From JAURDE01 sp965365285 (GTDB taxonomy: Bacteria > Bdellovibrionota > Bacteriovoracia > Bacteriovoracales > Bacteriovoracaceae): a stretch of DNA of 8,595 nt. Below are positions 1 to 7,249 of the stretch, piece by piece (position 1 is the first letter of the stretch; each line of letters starts with the position of its first letter). The stretch covers positions 1-8,595 of the forward strand of contig CBDUBC010000113.1 in the NCBI GenBank assembly GCA_965365285.1. The letters are read 5' to 3'. A model generated the notes under the pieces. It did not search any database. It was not told where the DNA came from and saw only the letters and a list, made by a program, of their open reading frames with translations. The translations under genes and the position numbers were made by a program.

Positions 1-1
1 T

Positions 2-1096
2 TGTTTTAAATCTATGATTTTGGAATGGTTAGTGAGTACTCGCCATTCAATTCAAAAAACGGAATACCTGATTGTCGTTCTTATTGTGATTTCAGTAGAG
101 TTTTTTGGGTTTTTGTCAGGGATTAGTATTGGTTTAGTTGCATCGATTGTTTTATTTGTTATTCGCTATGGAAAGTCAGAGGTAATTAAGAAGCAAGTAG
201 ATGGTGTTTACTATAGGAGCACAAAGAGTCGATCCATCCCAGACCAAAGATTATTAGATTATCTGGCGCTAGATATTAATTATATTCAACTACAAGGCTA
301 TATCTTTTTTGGTTCTGCTAATACTCTCTATGGAAAAATTAAAACATTAATTGAAGAAAAAAAATATTTGCAACTGGTTCTCTCTTTTAAACTTGTAAGT
401 GGAATTGATTCATCAGCAATAATAAGTTTTGCTAAGATATCTACTTATCTCAAGGAAAAAGGCGTTGGTTTAATCATTGTCTCTCCAAAGCAAGAATTTC
501 TAAAAGCGTTTGAGAAGGGTGGTGTATCTGAAAAAAAATATTCAAATTTAAAGATATTTGATAATTTTGACACAGCTGTAGAATTTGTTGAAAATACAAC
601 AATTGAATACGGAAGGAAATTGATTCATGGTAATTCTCGTGGAGAAAAAGTTTTTATCGATATTATTTATAATGATATGATGAGTGCTCTGGATTTGCAG
701 GAAGAATTTGAAAATCTTATAAAAGATATACAGACTTATGATAAAGTAGAGTTGAAAGAATCAGGATCCTATCTATTTAGATACAACGATCATAATCGTA
801 AACTATACTTTATTACTAAAGGAAGCCTCAATATACACCGCTTAGTTGAGGGAGGTGAAGGGAGTGTTCGTATTGATACACTTGGAAGATGGAGTTCATT
901 AGGAAATGTGGGCGTTTTTTTTGGACTTCCAGAGCCTTATAGTGCACAAGTAGAACAACAGGTTACCGTTCATGTTCTCGATGAGATTGCTATTGAGAAG
1001 ATAAAGAATGAAGATATTGATTTATGGGAGAGAATAAAGAATCTAGGTATGAAAATGGTAGGTTTGCAATTTGTGAAGGTTATCCATCGCGTGTAG
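2..1096 (+). CDS. SulP-family anion transporter, C-terminal part, with STAS and cNMP-binding-like domains (5' partial)
   Basis: The reading frame is open to the left edge, so the start and most of the membrane domain lie outside the window. Numbering from the ATG at 14, residues about 20-52 are a last hydrophobic segment (EYLIVVLIVISVEFFGFLSG) followed by the basic exit seen in SulP transporters. A STAS domain follows at about 88-200, with the typical FKLVSGIDSSA loop (D132-S133-S134). A third domain at about 245-350 has the beta-roll pattern of cyclic-nucleotide-binding domains (SGSYLFRYNDHNRKLYFITKG). Its phosphate-binding cassette is degenerate: the usual GE is absent, and the usual RSA reads YSA at Y309. 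SulP proteins are inner-membrane carriers of sulfate, bicarbonate or dicarboxylates; the substrate cannot be told here. SulP-STAS-cNMP fusions are known in bacteria. The family call is firm; ligand binding by the last domain is doubtful. Confidence 0.85.
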   Translation, partial: CFKSMILEWLVSTRHSIQKTEYLIVVLIVISVEFFGFLSGISIGLVASIVLFVIRYGKSEVIKKQVDGVYYRSTKSRSIPDQRLLDYLALDINYIQLQGYIFFGSANTLYGKIKTLIEEKKYLQLVLSFKLVSGIDSSAIISFAKISTYLKEKGVGLIIVSPKQEFLKAFEKGGVSEKKYSNLKIFDNFDTAVEFVENTTIEYGRKLIHGNSRGEKVFIDIIYNDMMSALDLQEEFENLIKDIQTYDKVELKESGSYLFRYNDHNRKLYFITKGSLNIHRLVEGGEGSVRIDTLGRWSSLGNVGVFFGLPEPYSAQVEQQVTVHVLDEIAIEKIKNEDIDLWERIKNLGMKMVGLQFVKVIHRV

Positions 1097-1177
1097 GTCC
1101 CTAATTAAGCTATAGTATCATTTCAGGGCGATTGATGGTAGCGGAGGTTACCGGTCCTTCTTACAATTGCCTTTTCT

Positions 1178-1444
1178 TTACCAGAGTTTAATGTGTAAGC
1201 AATTAGGATCGAAAGTAGTATTTTTGCTCGCTTTACCTGATGAGATAAGAATTAAGTAAGCCGCTTTAACTAATGCCCCTCCCTCGTCTACGTTTTCCTC
1301 ATTAAAAATTATATTACCATCAGCATCAGTCACAATGACATTAAATTCTTCTAATCCGCATTTACGAAGAAGACCATTGATTCCAATAATTCTAAAATTG
1401 GACTTTCCTTTCATGGGGTAAGTCATTTTAATTTTGTTTTCCAT
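1178..1444 (-). CDS. Small protein without signal peptide, paralogue of the adjacent lipoprotein's C-terminal domain
   Basis: This 88-residue protein has no signal peptide or membrane segment and belongs to no family I recognise. Residues 10-88 align without a gap to residues 81-159 of the lipoprotein encoded just upstream on the same strand. I count 28 identities in 79 positions by eye, including the PxKGK start, the DG-x-x-IFNE core, the YL...SS strand and the DPxxLxIK end. The core looks like an all-beta or alpha/beta domain. It has two cysteines (C29, C82). The ATG is preceded by a good ribosome binding site (GAGGGAG, 6 nt spacer), and only 18 nt separate it from the lipoprotein stop, so the two are probably co-transcribed. 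It may be a cytoplasmic partner, or a duplicate that lost its export signal. That it is a gene is likely; its function is unknown. Confidence 0.7.
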   Translation of the reverse strand: MENKIKMTYPMKGKSNFRIIGINGLLRKCGLEEFNVIVTDADGNIIFNEENVDEGGALVKAAYLILISSGKASKNTTFDPNCLHIKLW

Positions 1445-1462
1445 GCTCTTCTCCCTCGCTTT

Positions 1463-1942
1463 CTATTTAAATTTAATTTTTAAGTCCGCGGGATCTATTT
1501 TCTTGCAGTCTGTAATTGCTTCCGAGGAAAAAAAGACTAAATACTCTGAGCGTTCTAAGTCTGAGGCAGATGTTGAATCTTTTTCATTAAAAATAACATC
1601 TCCATCTTCATTTACCACAAGAAGCCGATAACTTTCTAAGTCATATATTTGAAGGAAACTTCGGATCCCTTGTATTTTAAAGCTTTTTTTACCTTTAGTA
1701 GGGATTTGAATTCCGGTTACGGATTCACAGTCTTCAAAAACAATGACTTCCTCAGAGGGTTCAATATTGACGAATTCACCAACATTTTTACTTAAATCAT
1801 CGGTGGTATAAATATCTCGAATGGGGATATCTCCATTTTGAGTATCTATGGCCCCAAAACTTTGATCGTCACTTCCACTCGTTAGTCTAGACTGACAAGA
1901 AGTCATAAAAATGATTAAACTAAATAAAAATACAATTCTCAT
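1463..1942 (-). CDS. Putative lipoprotein of unknown function
   Basis: The 159-residue product begins with a short positively charged end and a hydrophobic stretch ending in MTSC, a lipobox-like site with C16 as the lipidated residue. Gln at +2 would favour outer-membrane sorting under the usual Lol rule. Residues 17-80 are polar and low in complexity, probably a linker. Residues 81-159 form the domain shared with the next gene (PTKGKKSFKI at its start, EDGDVIFNE in its core). There are extra cysteines at about 72 and 146. I do not recognise the family. It is the first gene of a two-gene minus-strand unit that converges on the SulP gene. No convincing promoter was found upstream, and the ribosome binding site is weak (AAGG too close to the ATG, CAGG further away). 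The lipoprotein call is good; function is open. Confidence 0.75.
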   Translation of the reverse strand: MRIVFLFSLIIFMTSCQSRLTSGSDDQSFGAIDTQNGDIPIRDIYTTDDLSKNVGEFVNIEPSEEVIVFEDCESVTGIQIPTKGKKSFKIQGIRSFLQIYDLESYRLLVVNEDGDVIFNEKDSTSASDLERSEYLVFFSSEAITDCKKIDPADLKIKFK

Positions 1943-1988
1943 ACCTTTCTACCTGCTTTGATCTTGTTTTAATTTTAAGTGTTTTAAC

Positions 1989-1998
1989 CCAAATTTGG
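1989..1998. repeat. Perfect 10-bp palindrome CCAAATTTGG upstream of the lipoprotein gene
   Basis: CCAAATTTGG is a perfect palindrome about 50 bp upstream of the minus-strand lipoprotein start. A wider imperfect pair, AACCCA near 1986 and TGGGTT near 2023, brackets it. It could be an operator for the minus-strand unit, but short AT-rich palindromes are common by chance and no second copy was seen. Confidence 0.25.
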
Positions 1999-2054
1999 CC
2001 CAAGAAATAGTAAAGAAATACTGGGTTTCGTCGATAAATAATATTGAAGGACTA

Positions 2055-2283
2055 ATAATTAAAGTATTGGTTTAAGACGACAACTCATTTTTATCATACT
2101 TCTCAAAAAGGCGATTGGGACTAGATTTGATACAATACTCGACTATGAAAGAGATGCTTTAACAAGGCCCTCCAAAGCATAACTAGAAGTTATGACTTCT
2201 ACTTACTTGATTATAACCTCTCTGACGCCCTAAAAAGAGGAGTTGGTTACTTTTGGTTGAATCTCATATCATCAAATCAATAA
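2055..2283 (+). pseudogene. Decayed response-regulator receiver domain
   Basis: This otherwise gene-free stretch translates into the remains of a receiver domain. AAGGA at 2047-2051 is followed by ATA ATT AAA GTA TTG GTT TAA GAC GAC AAC, read as (M)IKVLV-stop-DDN. That is the classic first strand with the acidic pair, in which an ATG has become ATA and a sense codon has become TAA (2073-2075). The same frame continues as SFLSYF...GLDLIQYSTMKEML to a second TAA at 2160. A +1 shift near 2175 then gives SYDFYLLDYNLSD, the phospho-acceptor strand, with Asp at 2209-2211. The acidic pair lies 133 nt upstream of that Asp; in CheY the spacing D12-D57 is 45 codons (135 nt). The second half, with the conserved Lys, is lost or unrecognisable before the TAA at 2281. 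It is not a close copy of the receiver in the downstream kinase. Confidence 0.6.
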
Positions 2284-2352
2284 ATTTAACCTACTCAGAT
2301 AGAGATATTTATAGATAAAAATTGTGTGCTACATTCAATTTAAAATGAAGTC

Positions 2353-2358
2353 TATAAT
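2353..2358 (+). promoter_or_regulatory. Candidate -10 box (TATAAT) for the binding-protein/kinase operon
   Basis: A perfect TATAAT lies 39 bp before the ATG at 2398. No good -35 hexamer sits 16-18 bp upstream; the best TTG-containing match (TTGTGT at 2322) is about 25 bp away. An activator or an alternative sigma factor could compensate. In such AT-rich DNA a single hexamer is weak evidence. Confidence 0.35.
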
Positions 2359-2397
2359 GATAAAACCGATACTATTTATAATTGAATTGGAGGTTTT

Positions 2398-3309
2398 ATG
2401 AGTAGGAATGCGTTACTCTTTCTGTTATTTTTTATAGTTGGATGTGTGAATCCAAATAGTTCAGTCATAAAAATTGGTCTTAATTCGTGGCCGGGCTATG
2501 AATTACTTTATACTGCCAAACAACTTGGTCTTTATGAAAAATACGGATTAAATGTAGAGGTTATTGAGTTTGGATCCTTATCAGACGCTAAAATAGCTTT
2601 GCAAAGAGGTCATATCGACTTGATGGCATCAACTCTTACTGAAGTAATTACAGCCTATACTGAGGCGGGAATTCAAGCGAAGATCATTTTTTCTACAGAC
2701 TACTCTAACGGACCTGATGTCATACTGTCAAAAAGCGAGCGTCTCTCTAAAGGAACAAGAATTGCTCTTGAGACGGGTAGCCTTGGTGTCTTTATGCTTG
2801 GAATGGCATTGAGGAAATATGAATTGCAAGTAGAGGATGTAAAGGTTGTTCCTTCCGATCTAAGTAAGATGACGAGTTTGATGGAATTAAACAAGATAGA
2901 TGCTGCAATTACGTATGAGCCCTACGCAACCAACATGAGAAAAAAAATAAAAGGTCTTCAAAGTATCTTTGATAGTTCAGAAATACCCAATATGATTATT
3001 GATGTTGTTTCAGCAAGAAAAGAAATTTTAGAAAAACATCCCAATTTAAGAGATCAACTTCTTACTGTTTGGGATGAAGCGATTTTGAAACTTAAGGAAA
3101 ATCCTGATGAGATAATCAAAATTATGGCCTCTAGGGAAAAAATTGAGATAAATGAATTTAAGGAAATGATGAATGGACTTGTTTTATTATCTAAAGATGA
3201 ACAAAGTAAAATTGATTTTAAAAAAGCTTTGGAAATCAATATTGATACACTATATAAACTGAAGGATATTGATAAAAAACCTGAGCCATCTCTGTTTTTA
3301 ATTGAGTAG
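2398..3309 (+). CDS. NMT1/THI5/SsuA-like substrate-binding lipoprotein
   Basis: The 303-residue protein has a lipoprotein signal ending IVGC (C16; Val at +2 suggests outer-membrane sorting). The mature part is a type-II periplasmic binding protein of the NitT/TauT/SsuA/THI5 class. It has the first-strand signature IGLNSWPGYELLYTAKQLGL, then YGLNVEVIEFGS and a helix with DAKIALQRGHIDLMAS. GTRIALETGSLGVFMLGMAL starts the second lobe, and KIDAAITYEPYA is a family hallmark. Relatives bind taurine, alkanesulfonates, nitrate or pyrimidine precursors; the ligand cannot be inferred. The ATG has a strong GGAGG site with a 5-nt spacer. No permease or ATP-binding gene is near. Instead a hybrid histidine kinase starts 3 nt after the stop, so the protein is probably the ligand-binding input of that sensor. 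Family call is firm; the sensory role is inference. Confidence 0.9.
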   Translation: MSRNALLFLLFFIVGCVNPNSSVIKIGLNSWPGYELLYTAKQLGLYEKYGLNVEVIEFGSLSDAKIALQRGHIDLMASTLTEVITAYTEAGIQAKIIFSTDYSNGPDVILSKSERLSKGTRIALETGSLGVFMLGMALRKYELQVEDVKVVPSDLSKMTSLMELNKIDAAITYEPYATNMRKKIKGLQSIFDSSEIPNMIIDVVSARKEILEKHPNLRDQLLTVWDEAILKLKENPDEIIKIMASREKIEINEFKEMMNGLVLLSKDEQSKIDFKKALEINIDTLYKLKDIDKKPEPSLFLIE

Positions 3310-3312
3310 AAT

Positions 3313-5244
3313 TTGAAGATTAAACTATTTAATAGAAAAATTTTTAATTCTAGAACTGTTGAAGGTCTGCTCCTAATAAAATTAGGAACGATTGGAATTA
3401 TATTTGCGCTAGTCCTTGTATCGGGTATTTATATATCTTTTTATTTAGAAAAGAAAAAGGATATTGAATACCTGGCAAAAAGTGCAGCAGAAAGTCTTTA
3501 TCTGGCAATATCCGTAAATGGATTTGACCAAAATTCGAAAAGAATGATTTCCTTCCTATCAAATACATACAATATCAAAAATCTAGTTATTTACAGTGAT
3601 GATGGGATTATTAGGCAATCCAATAAAGGTAAGTACGTCGGTTTAAAAGTAGAAGACAGTTATATTAAATTTCGGAATTTAAATAGCGGCAAAGAACTTC
3701 TTCAAATAAATGGTAGAAGAGGATATTTGTTATATAATACTAGTTTTTCTTTAAGTAATCATGAACAATTTAAAAATATTAACATTGCATTAGAGATGGA
3801 TGTAGCGGATAAATTAAATGAATTATTATTCAATTTTTTATATGTTATTATTTTCTTTTTATCTGCATTTATTTTGAGTTTTGTATTGTTAAATAGTTTT
3901 ATAAAAAAAGATATTTTAAATCCCATAAAAACAATAACTGACTGGTGTTATGCGTGGGGGCAAGGGCTTGAGATAGAGCCTAATAGTTATGAAGGGAATG
4001 AGGATATTAAGGCCATTTATGATCAGCTGACATTAATGGTTCAAAGTATACGTGAACAAAGAGAGAATTTGCTTGATGCAAATATGAGAATAAAAGAGGG
4101 AAGTGAGCTTAAAACAAGATTTCTTGCAAATATGTCTCATGAGATAAGAACGCCACTAAATAGTATTATTGGTTGTACTGAAATTTTGATTGATGATAGA
4201 GAGATTAATAAAATATTGAAGTCTGGTCAATTTCAATTGATTAGAGACATTAATACCTCGGGAAAAATTCTTTTAAACATTATTAATGATATTTTAGATA
4301 TGTCAAAGATTGAATCTAATAAACTTCAATTAGAAAGTGTAGATTTTTGTTTGAACGATGTTTTGAATGATATAAAAAGAATATTTAAAAATCAGTTTTA
4401 TGAAAAGGGATTAGAATTTATTTTTAACTGTCCTAGAGAGAATGTTTATTTAAATGGAGATCCTCTAAGAATAAGTCAAATCTTTATTAACATCATAAAT
4501 AATGCCTATAAGTTTACTGAGCATGGTAGAGTAACCTTTAATTTGTCTACGTACTTGGTTAAGGAAGATTATCGGATCGAAGTGGAAATTTCAGATACGG
4601 GAATTGGTATGTCGCCTGATGCTCAATCGCGATTATTCCAACCTTTTGAGCAGGCAAATATTTCTGACTCTCGTAAATTTGGAGGAACTGGTCTTGGTTT
4701 AAGTATCTGTCTACATCTTATAGAGATGATGAAAGGAGACATTGAAGTCAAAAGCGTAGAGGGGGAGGGTTCCACCTTTAAAATAGGTTTATATTTATCT
4801 AAGAGTAAAAAGGAGCAGTACACACCAAGGATCAACACTAATATAATAGATGAGCTTTTTTTAGCTGATTTAAAAATCTTGATAGCTGAAGATAATATTT
4901 TTAATCAAAGAGTACTTGCCAAGTATATTGAAAAGTTTGGTGGTCAAGCAGATCTTGTAAGTGATGGGGTGGAGGCAAAGAATAGCATTAAAGAAAATAA
5001 ATACGATTTGATATTTATGGATATTCAAATGCCAAGGGTGAGTGGAATCGAGCTCACTAAACAAATCAGAGAAGAAAAAAATGAAGTCATTATTATTGGT
5101 GCATCCGCTAATGCCTATCAAGAAAATATAGATGAGGCCCTAGCCTCAGGGATGAATTACTATATATCTAAACCTATCACTCTAAATAAACTAAAAGCAT
5201 TATTTGAAAAAATGAAAAGCGCTAATCATTTTTCTTCTAAATGA
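3313..5244 (+). CDS. Transmembrane hybrid sensor histidine kinase with C-terminal receiver domain
   Basis: This 643-residue inner-membrane kinase has TM1 (about 24-45), a periplasmic domain (46-171), TM2 (172-197) and a HAMP-like linker (198-250). The dimerisation/phosphoacceptor helix carries FLANMSHEIRTPLNSIIG with H276. The ATPase domain has an N-box (INNAYKFTEHG, N397), G1 (DTGIGM, D428) and G2 (GGTGLGLSI, from G457). The receiver at about 522-637 has E526/D527, phospho-acceptor D570 in MDIQMP, S598 and K620 in SKPI. All catalytic residues are present, so autophosphorylation and internal relay are expected. No HPt or output domain is attached, so a separate phosphotransfer protein is needed. 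The start is TTG, 3 nt after the binding-protein stop. The first in-frame ATG lies about 78 codons in, past TM1, so TTG is preferred. Coupling to the upstream binding lipoprotein is inferred from gene order. Confidence 0.92.
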   Translation: MKIKLFNRKIFNSRTVEGLLLIKLGTIGIIFALVLVSGIYISFYLEKKKDIEYLAKSAAESLYLAISVNGFDQNSKRMISFLSNTYNIKNLVIYSDDGIIRQSNKGKYVGLKVEDSYIKFRNLNSGKELLQINGRRGYLLYNTSFSLSNHEQFKNINIALEMDVADKLNELLFNFLYVIIFFLSAFILSFVLLNSFIKKDILNPIKTITDWCYAWGQGLEIEPNSYEGNEDIKAIYDQLTLMVQSIREQRENLLDANMRIKEGSELKTRFLANMSHEIRTPLNSIIGCTEILIDDREINKILKSGQFQLIRDINTSGKILLNIINDILDMSKIESNKLQLESVDFCLNDVLNDIKRIFKNQFYEKGLEFIFNCPRENVYLNGDPLRISQIFINIINNAYKFTEHGRVTFNLSTYLVKEDYRIEVEISDTGIGMSPDAQSRLFQPFEQANISDSRKFGGTGLGLSICLHLIEMMKGDIEVKSVEGEGSTFKIGLYLSKSKKEQYTPRINTNIIDELFLADLKILIAEDNIFNQRVLAKYIEKFGGQADLVSDGVEAKNSIKENKYDLIFMDIQMPRVSGIELTKQIREEKNEVIIIGASANAYQENIDEALASGMNYYISKPITLNKLKALFEKMKSANHFSSK

Positions 5245-5277
5245 TTTAATCACCGATTATATCTTATTCTAAGAGTT

Positions 5278-6393
5278 TTAGATAACTCGACTAAGACTTT
5301 GGATTAAATAATCAATATTCTTATAATTTGCAGAGTGACCCATAAGTCCTATTCTAAAGATCTTCCCTTGAAGAGGGCCAAGGCCAGCTCCAATTTCGAT
5401 ATTATATTCATTAAGAAGTCTTGTGCGAATGGTTTTATCATTCTTTGCTTCGGGTATGACAATTGAGTTCAACTGAGGTGTTCGCTCATTTTTCTTTGGA
5501 TTTAAATACTCAAATCCAAGTCCGCAAAGACCTTTTTCAAGGTAAGATGACATTTCTTTATGTCGTTTCCAGCTATTTTCAAGACCTTCTTCTTTTAAAA
5601 GAACCAGAGATTCATGAAGAGCATAGAGGGAATTGACTGGCGCCGTGTGATGATAAGATCTTCCTTGCTCTCCATTCCAATAATTAAGAACGAGATTAAG
5701 ATCAAGGAACCAACTTTTTACTTTTTCTTTTCGACCTTGAACTTTCTTTATGGCCTTTTCACTAAAGGTCACGGGAGAAAGACCCGGAGGCGCAGAGAGG
5801 CATTTCTGAGAGCCTGAATAAACAGCATCGAGACCCCAAGCATCAACTTCAAGCTCACTCCCTGCTAAAGAGGTGACGGTATCTGCAATTACAATACGCT
5901 CACCGGCAAGCTGCGCAATCGCTTGAGCATCACTTAAAACTCCAGTTGAGGTCTCGGCATGAACAAAACTTACAATTTTTATATCAGGATTCCTAGTGAG
6001 AGCATCCTCAACTTTTTGAAGACATACTGTTGTTCCCCAGGTGTCTTCAACCACAATAGGCTCACCACCATATCTTTGGATATTTTCAAACATTCGTTGC
6101 CCAAAGACTCCGTTAATACACACGAGAACCTTATCACCGGGCTCTACGAGGTTGGCAAAGCATGACTCCATACCAGCACTTCCTGGACCTGAAACTGGGA
6201 AGGTGACTTTATTCTGAGTCTTAAAAGCATATTTAAGATTTTCTTTGATGCTATCCATTAGTTTAATAAACTCAGGATCCAAATGACCTATGGTCGGTCT
6301 CGACATAGCGGATAAAACACGTGGATGAATATCACTAGGGCCGGGGCCCATAAGGGTTCTTATTGGGGGAATAAAACTTTGGTTTGTTTTCAA
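5278..6393 (-). CDS. Class-V aminotransferase, alanine-glyoxylate / serine-pyruvate type
   Basis: The 371-residue enzyme is a PLP-dependent fold-type I aminotransferase of class V. It starts with LMGPGPSDIHPRVL and the PTIGHLDPEF motif. The cofactor-binding SGPGSAGMES is at 68-77, D171 in IADTVTSLAG should contact the pyridine nitrogen, and K197 in SGSQKCLSAPPG is the Schiff-base lysine. R347 in FRIGLMG should bind the substrate carboxylate. The long stretches YHHTAPV and GLENSWKRH closely resemble eukaryotic AGXT. Members move the amino group from alanine or serine to glyoxylate or pyruvate, giving glycine and pyruvate or hydroxypyruvate; exact substrates cannot be set from sequence. The start is TTG, preceded by GAGG with a 6-nt spacer, and no ATG fits. 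The protein is cytosolic, full length and monocistronic, converging on the kinase gene (33-nt gap) and diverging from rnhB. Confidence 0.92.
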   Translation of the reverse strand: MKTNQSFIPPIRTLMGPGPSDIHPRVLSAMSRPTIGHLDPEFIKLMDSIKENLKYAFKTQNKVTFPVSGPGSAGMESCFANLVEPGDKVLVCINGVFGQRMFENIQRYGGEPIVVEDTWGTTVCLQKVEDALTRNPDIKIVSFVHAETSTGVLSDAQAIAQLAGERIVIADTVTSLAGSELEVDAWGLDAVYSGSQKCLSAPPGLSPVTFSEKAIKKVQGRKEKVKSWFLDLNLVLNYWNGEQGRSYHHTAPVNSLYALHESLVLLKEEGLENSWKRHKEMSSYLEKGLCGLGFEYLNPKKNERTPQLNSIVIPEAKNDKTIRTRLLNEYNIEIGAGLGPLQGKIFRIGLMGHSANYKNIDYLIQSLSRVI

Positions 6394-6498
6394 AATGCAC
6401 CTCGTTGTTCTTTTTTTAGAGTCTACGAAAATTTAATCTTAAGCACAAATCGCAAAGCATAGGGACATAATAGGAAAGCTCCTCTAGCATCTTTAGTT

Positions 6499-7227
6499 AT
6501 GATTAAATTTGATGAAAAATACTTTTGTAAAGATCTCTTCTTTTTTGGTGGTTGTGATGAGGTAGGAAGAGGGCCTCTTGCTGGTCCGGTTGTGAGTTGT
6601 AGTGTGTTTCTCCATAGTCTTTTATTTCAAAAGATCACAAAATCCGATCTAAATACCTGTTTAAAAAATCTTGGAGCTCTAGGAGTTTGTGATTCTAAAA
6701 TGAGTACCAAGAGTTTTCGTCACATCATCTTAGAAGAACTTGGTGCTTTTAATCCATTGGCAAAATCTGGTGAAATTTCTCTGAAGGGTACTAAGAAAGT
6801 CATCCTCTCTTATCATATTTCAGAAGTGGATAACTCTAAAATTGATGAGATTAATATCTTTCAAGCATCTCTTCATTCAATGAAGGTTTGTATTAATAAA
6901 GGTGCAAAACTTGTAGGTGAAAATGGTGTGATGCTGATTGATGGAAAATATAAACCGGAAGGACTGCGAAAAAATATAGACTCTCATGCGATTATAAAAG
7001 GCGACTCAAAAAGTCTGTTGATTGGCCTGGCCTCCTTTCTTGCTAAAAATTATCGTGACACCAAAATGGAAAACTTCGCTAAAATCTATCCAGGTTATGG
7101 TTTTGAAAAGAATGCAGGTTATCCAACAGCATCCCATCGTGAGGCCATTAAGGTTTTAGGTCCAACTCCTATTCATCGTCAGACATTTCGAGGTGTAAAA
7201 GAGTATCTAGATTCTGGACACTTGTAG
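6499..7227 (+). CDS. rnhB: Ribonuclease HII
   Basis: RNase HII cuts the RNA strand of RNA-DNA hybrids and starts removal of single ribonucleotides misincorporated in DNA. The 242-residue protein has the signature CDEVGRGPLAGPVV with catalytic D20 and E21. D148 in LIDG and D169 in KGDSKS complete the expected four acidic metal ligands. The C-terminal ASFLAKNYRD, YPGYGFEKNAGYPTASH and PIHRQTF motifs are typical. It is longer than most bacterial RnhB (about 200 residues). The extra length lies mainly in a loop around residues 40-60 and in 85-105, both outside the catalytic core. The ATG at 6499 is the only plausible start before Met68. A good ribosome binding site is missing: AGGAAAG lies 20 nt upstream. 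A possible -10 (CATAAT, 6466-6471) would give a very short leader. The next gene follows after 22 nt. Confidence 0.95.
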   Translation: MIKFDEKYFCKDLFFFGGCDEVGRGPLAGPVVSCSVFLHSLLFQKITKSDLNTCLKNLGALGVCDSKMSTKSFRHIILEELGAFNPLAKSGEISLKGTKKVILSYHISEVDNSKIDEINIFQASLHSMKVCINKGAKLVGENGVMLIDGKYKPEGLRKNIDSHAIIKGDSKSLLIGLASFLAKNYRDTKMENFAKIYPGYGFEKNAGYPTASHREAIKVLGPTPIHRQTFRGVKEYLDSGHL

Positions 7228-7249
7228 GGGACTAGGTTAACCTTTAAGA

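Noticed and set aside
1097..1177. Possible terminator between the SulP gene and the facing small gene
   Set aside because: Only 4-bp stems (GGTA/TACC, CCCT/AGGG) with no following T-run on the right strand; no convincing hairpin.
1434..1631. Plus-strand open frame of 65 codons
   Set aside because: It lies antisense to the lipoprotein pair, which has a lipobox, ribosome binding site and paralogy; no features of its own.
2126..2178. Alternative middle reading of the fossil receiver (RFDTILDYERDALTRP in a third frame)
   Set aside because: The first frame already covers this part as GLDLIQYSTMKEML, so a model with one frameshift is simpler than one with two.
2700..3239. Minus-strand open frames within the binding-protein gene
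   Set aside because: They are shadows of a clear substrate-binding protein, without starts supported by a ribosome binding site.
5245..5277. Possible bidirectional terminator between kinase and aminotransferase genes
   Set aside because: The 33-bp gap is AT-rich without a GC stem.
5614..6165. Two plus-strand open frames inside the aminotransferase gene
   Set aside because: They are antisense to a complete, motif-rich enzyme and have no ribosome binding site or recognisable product.
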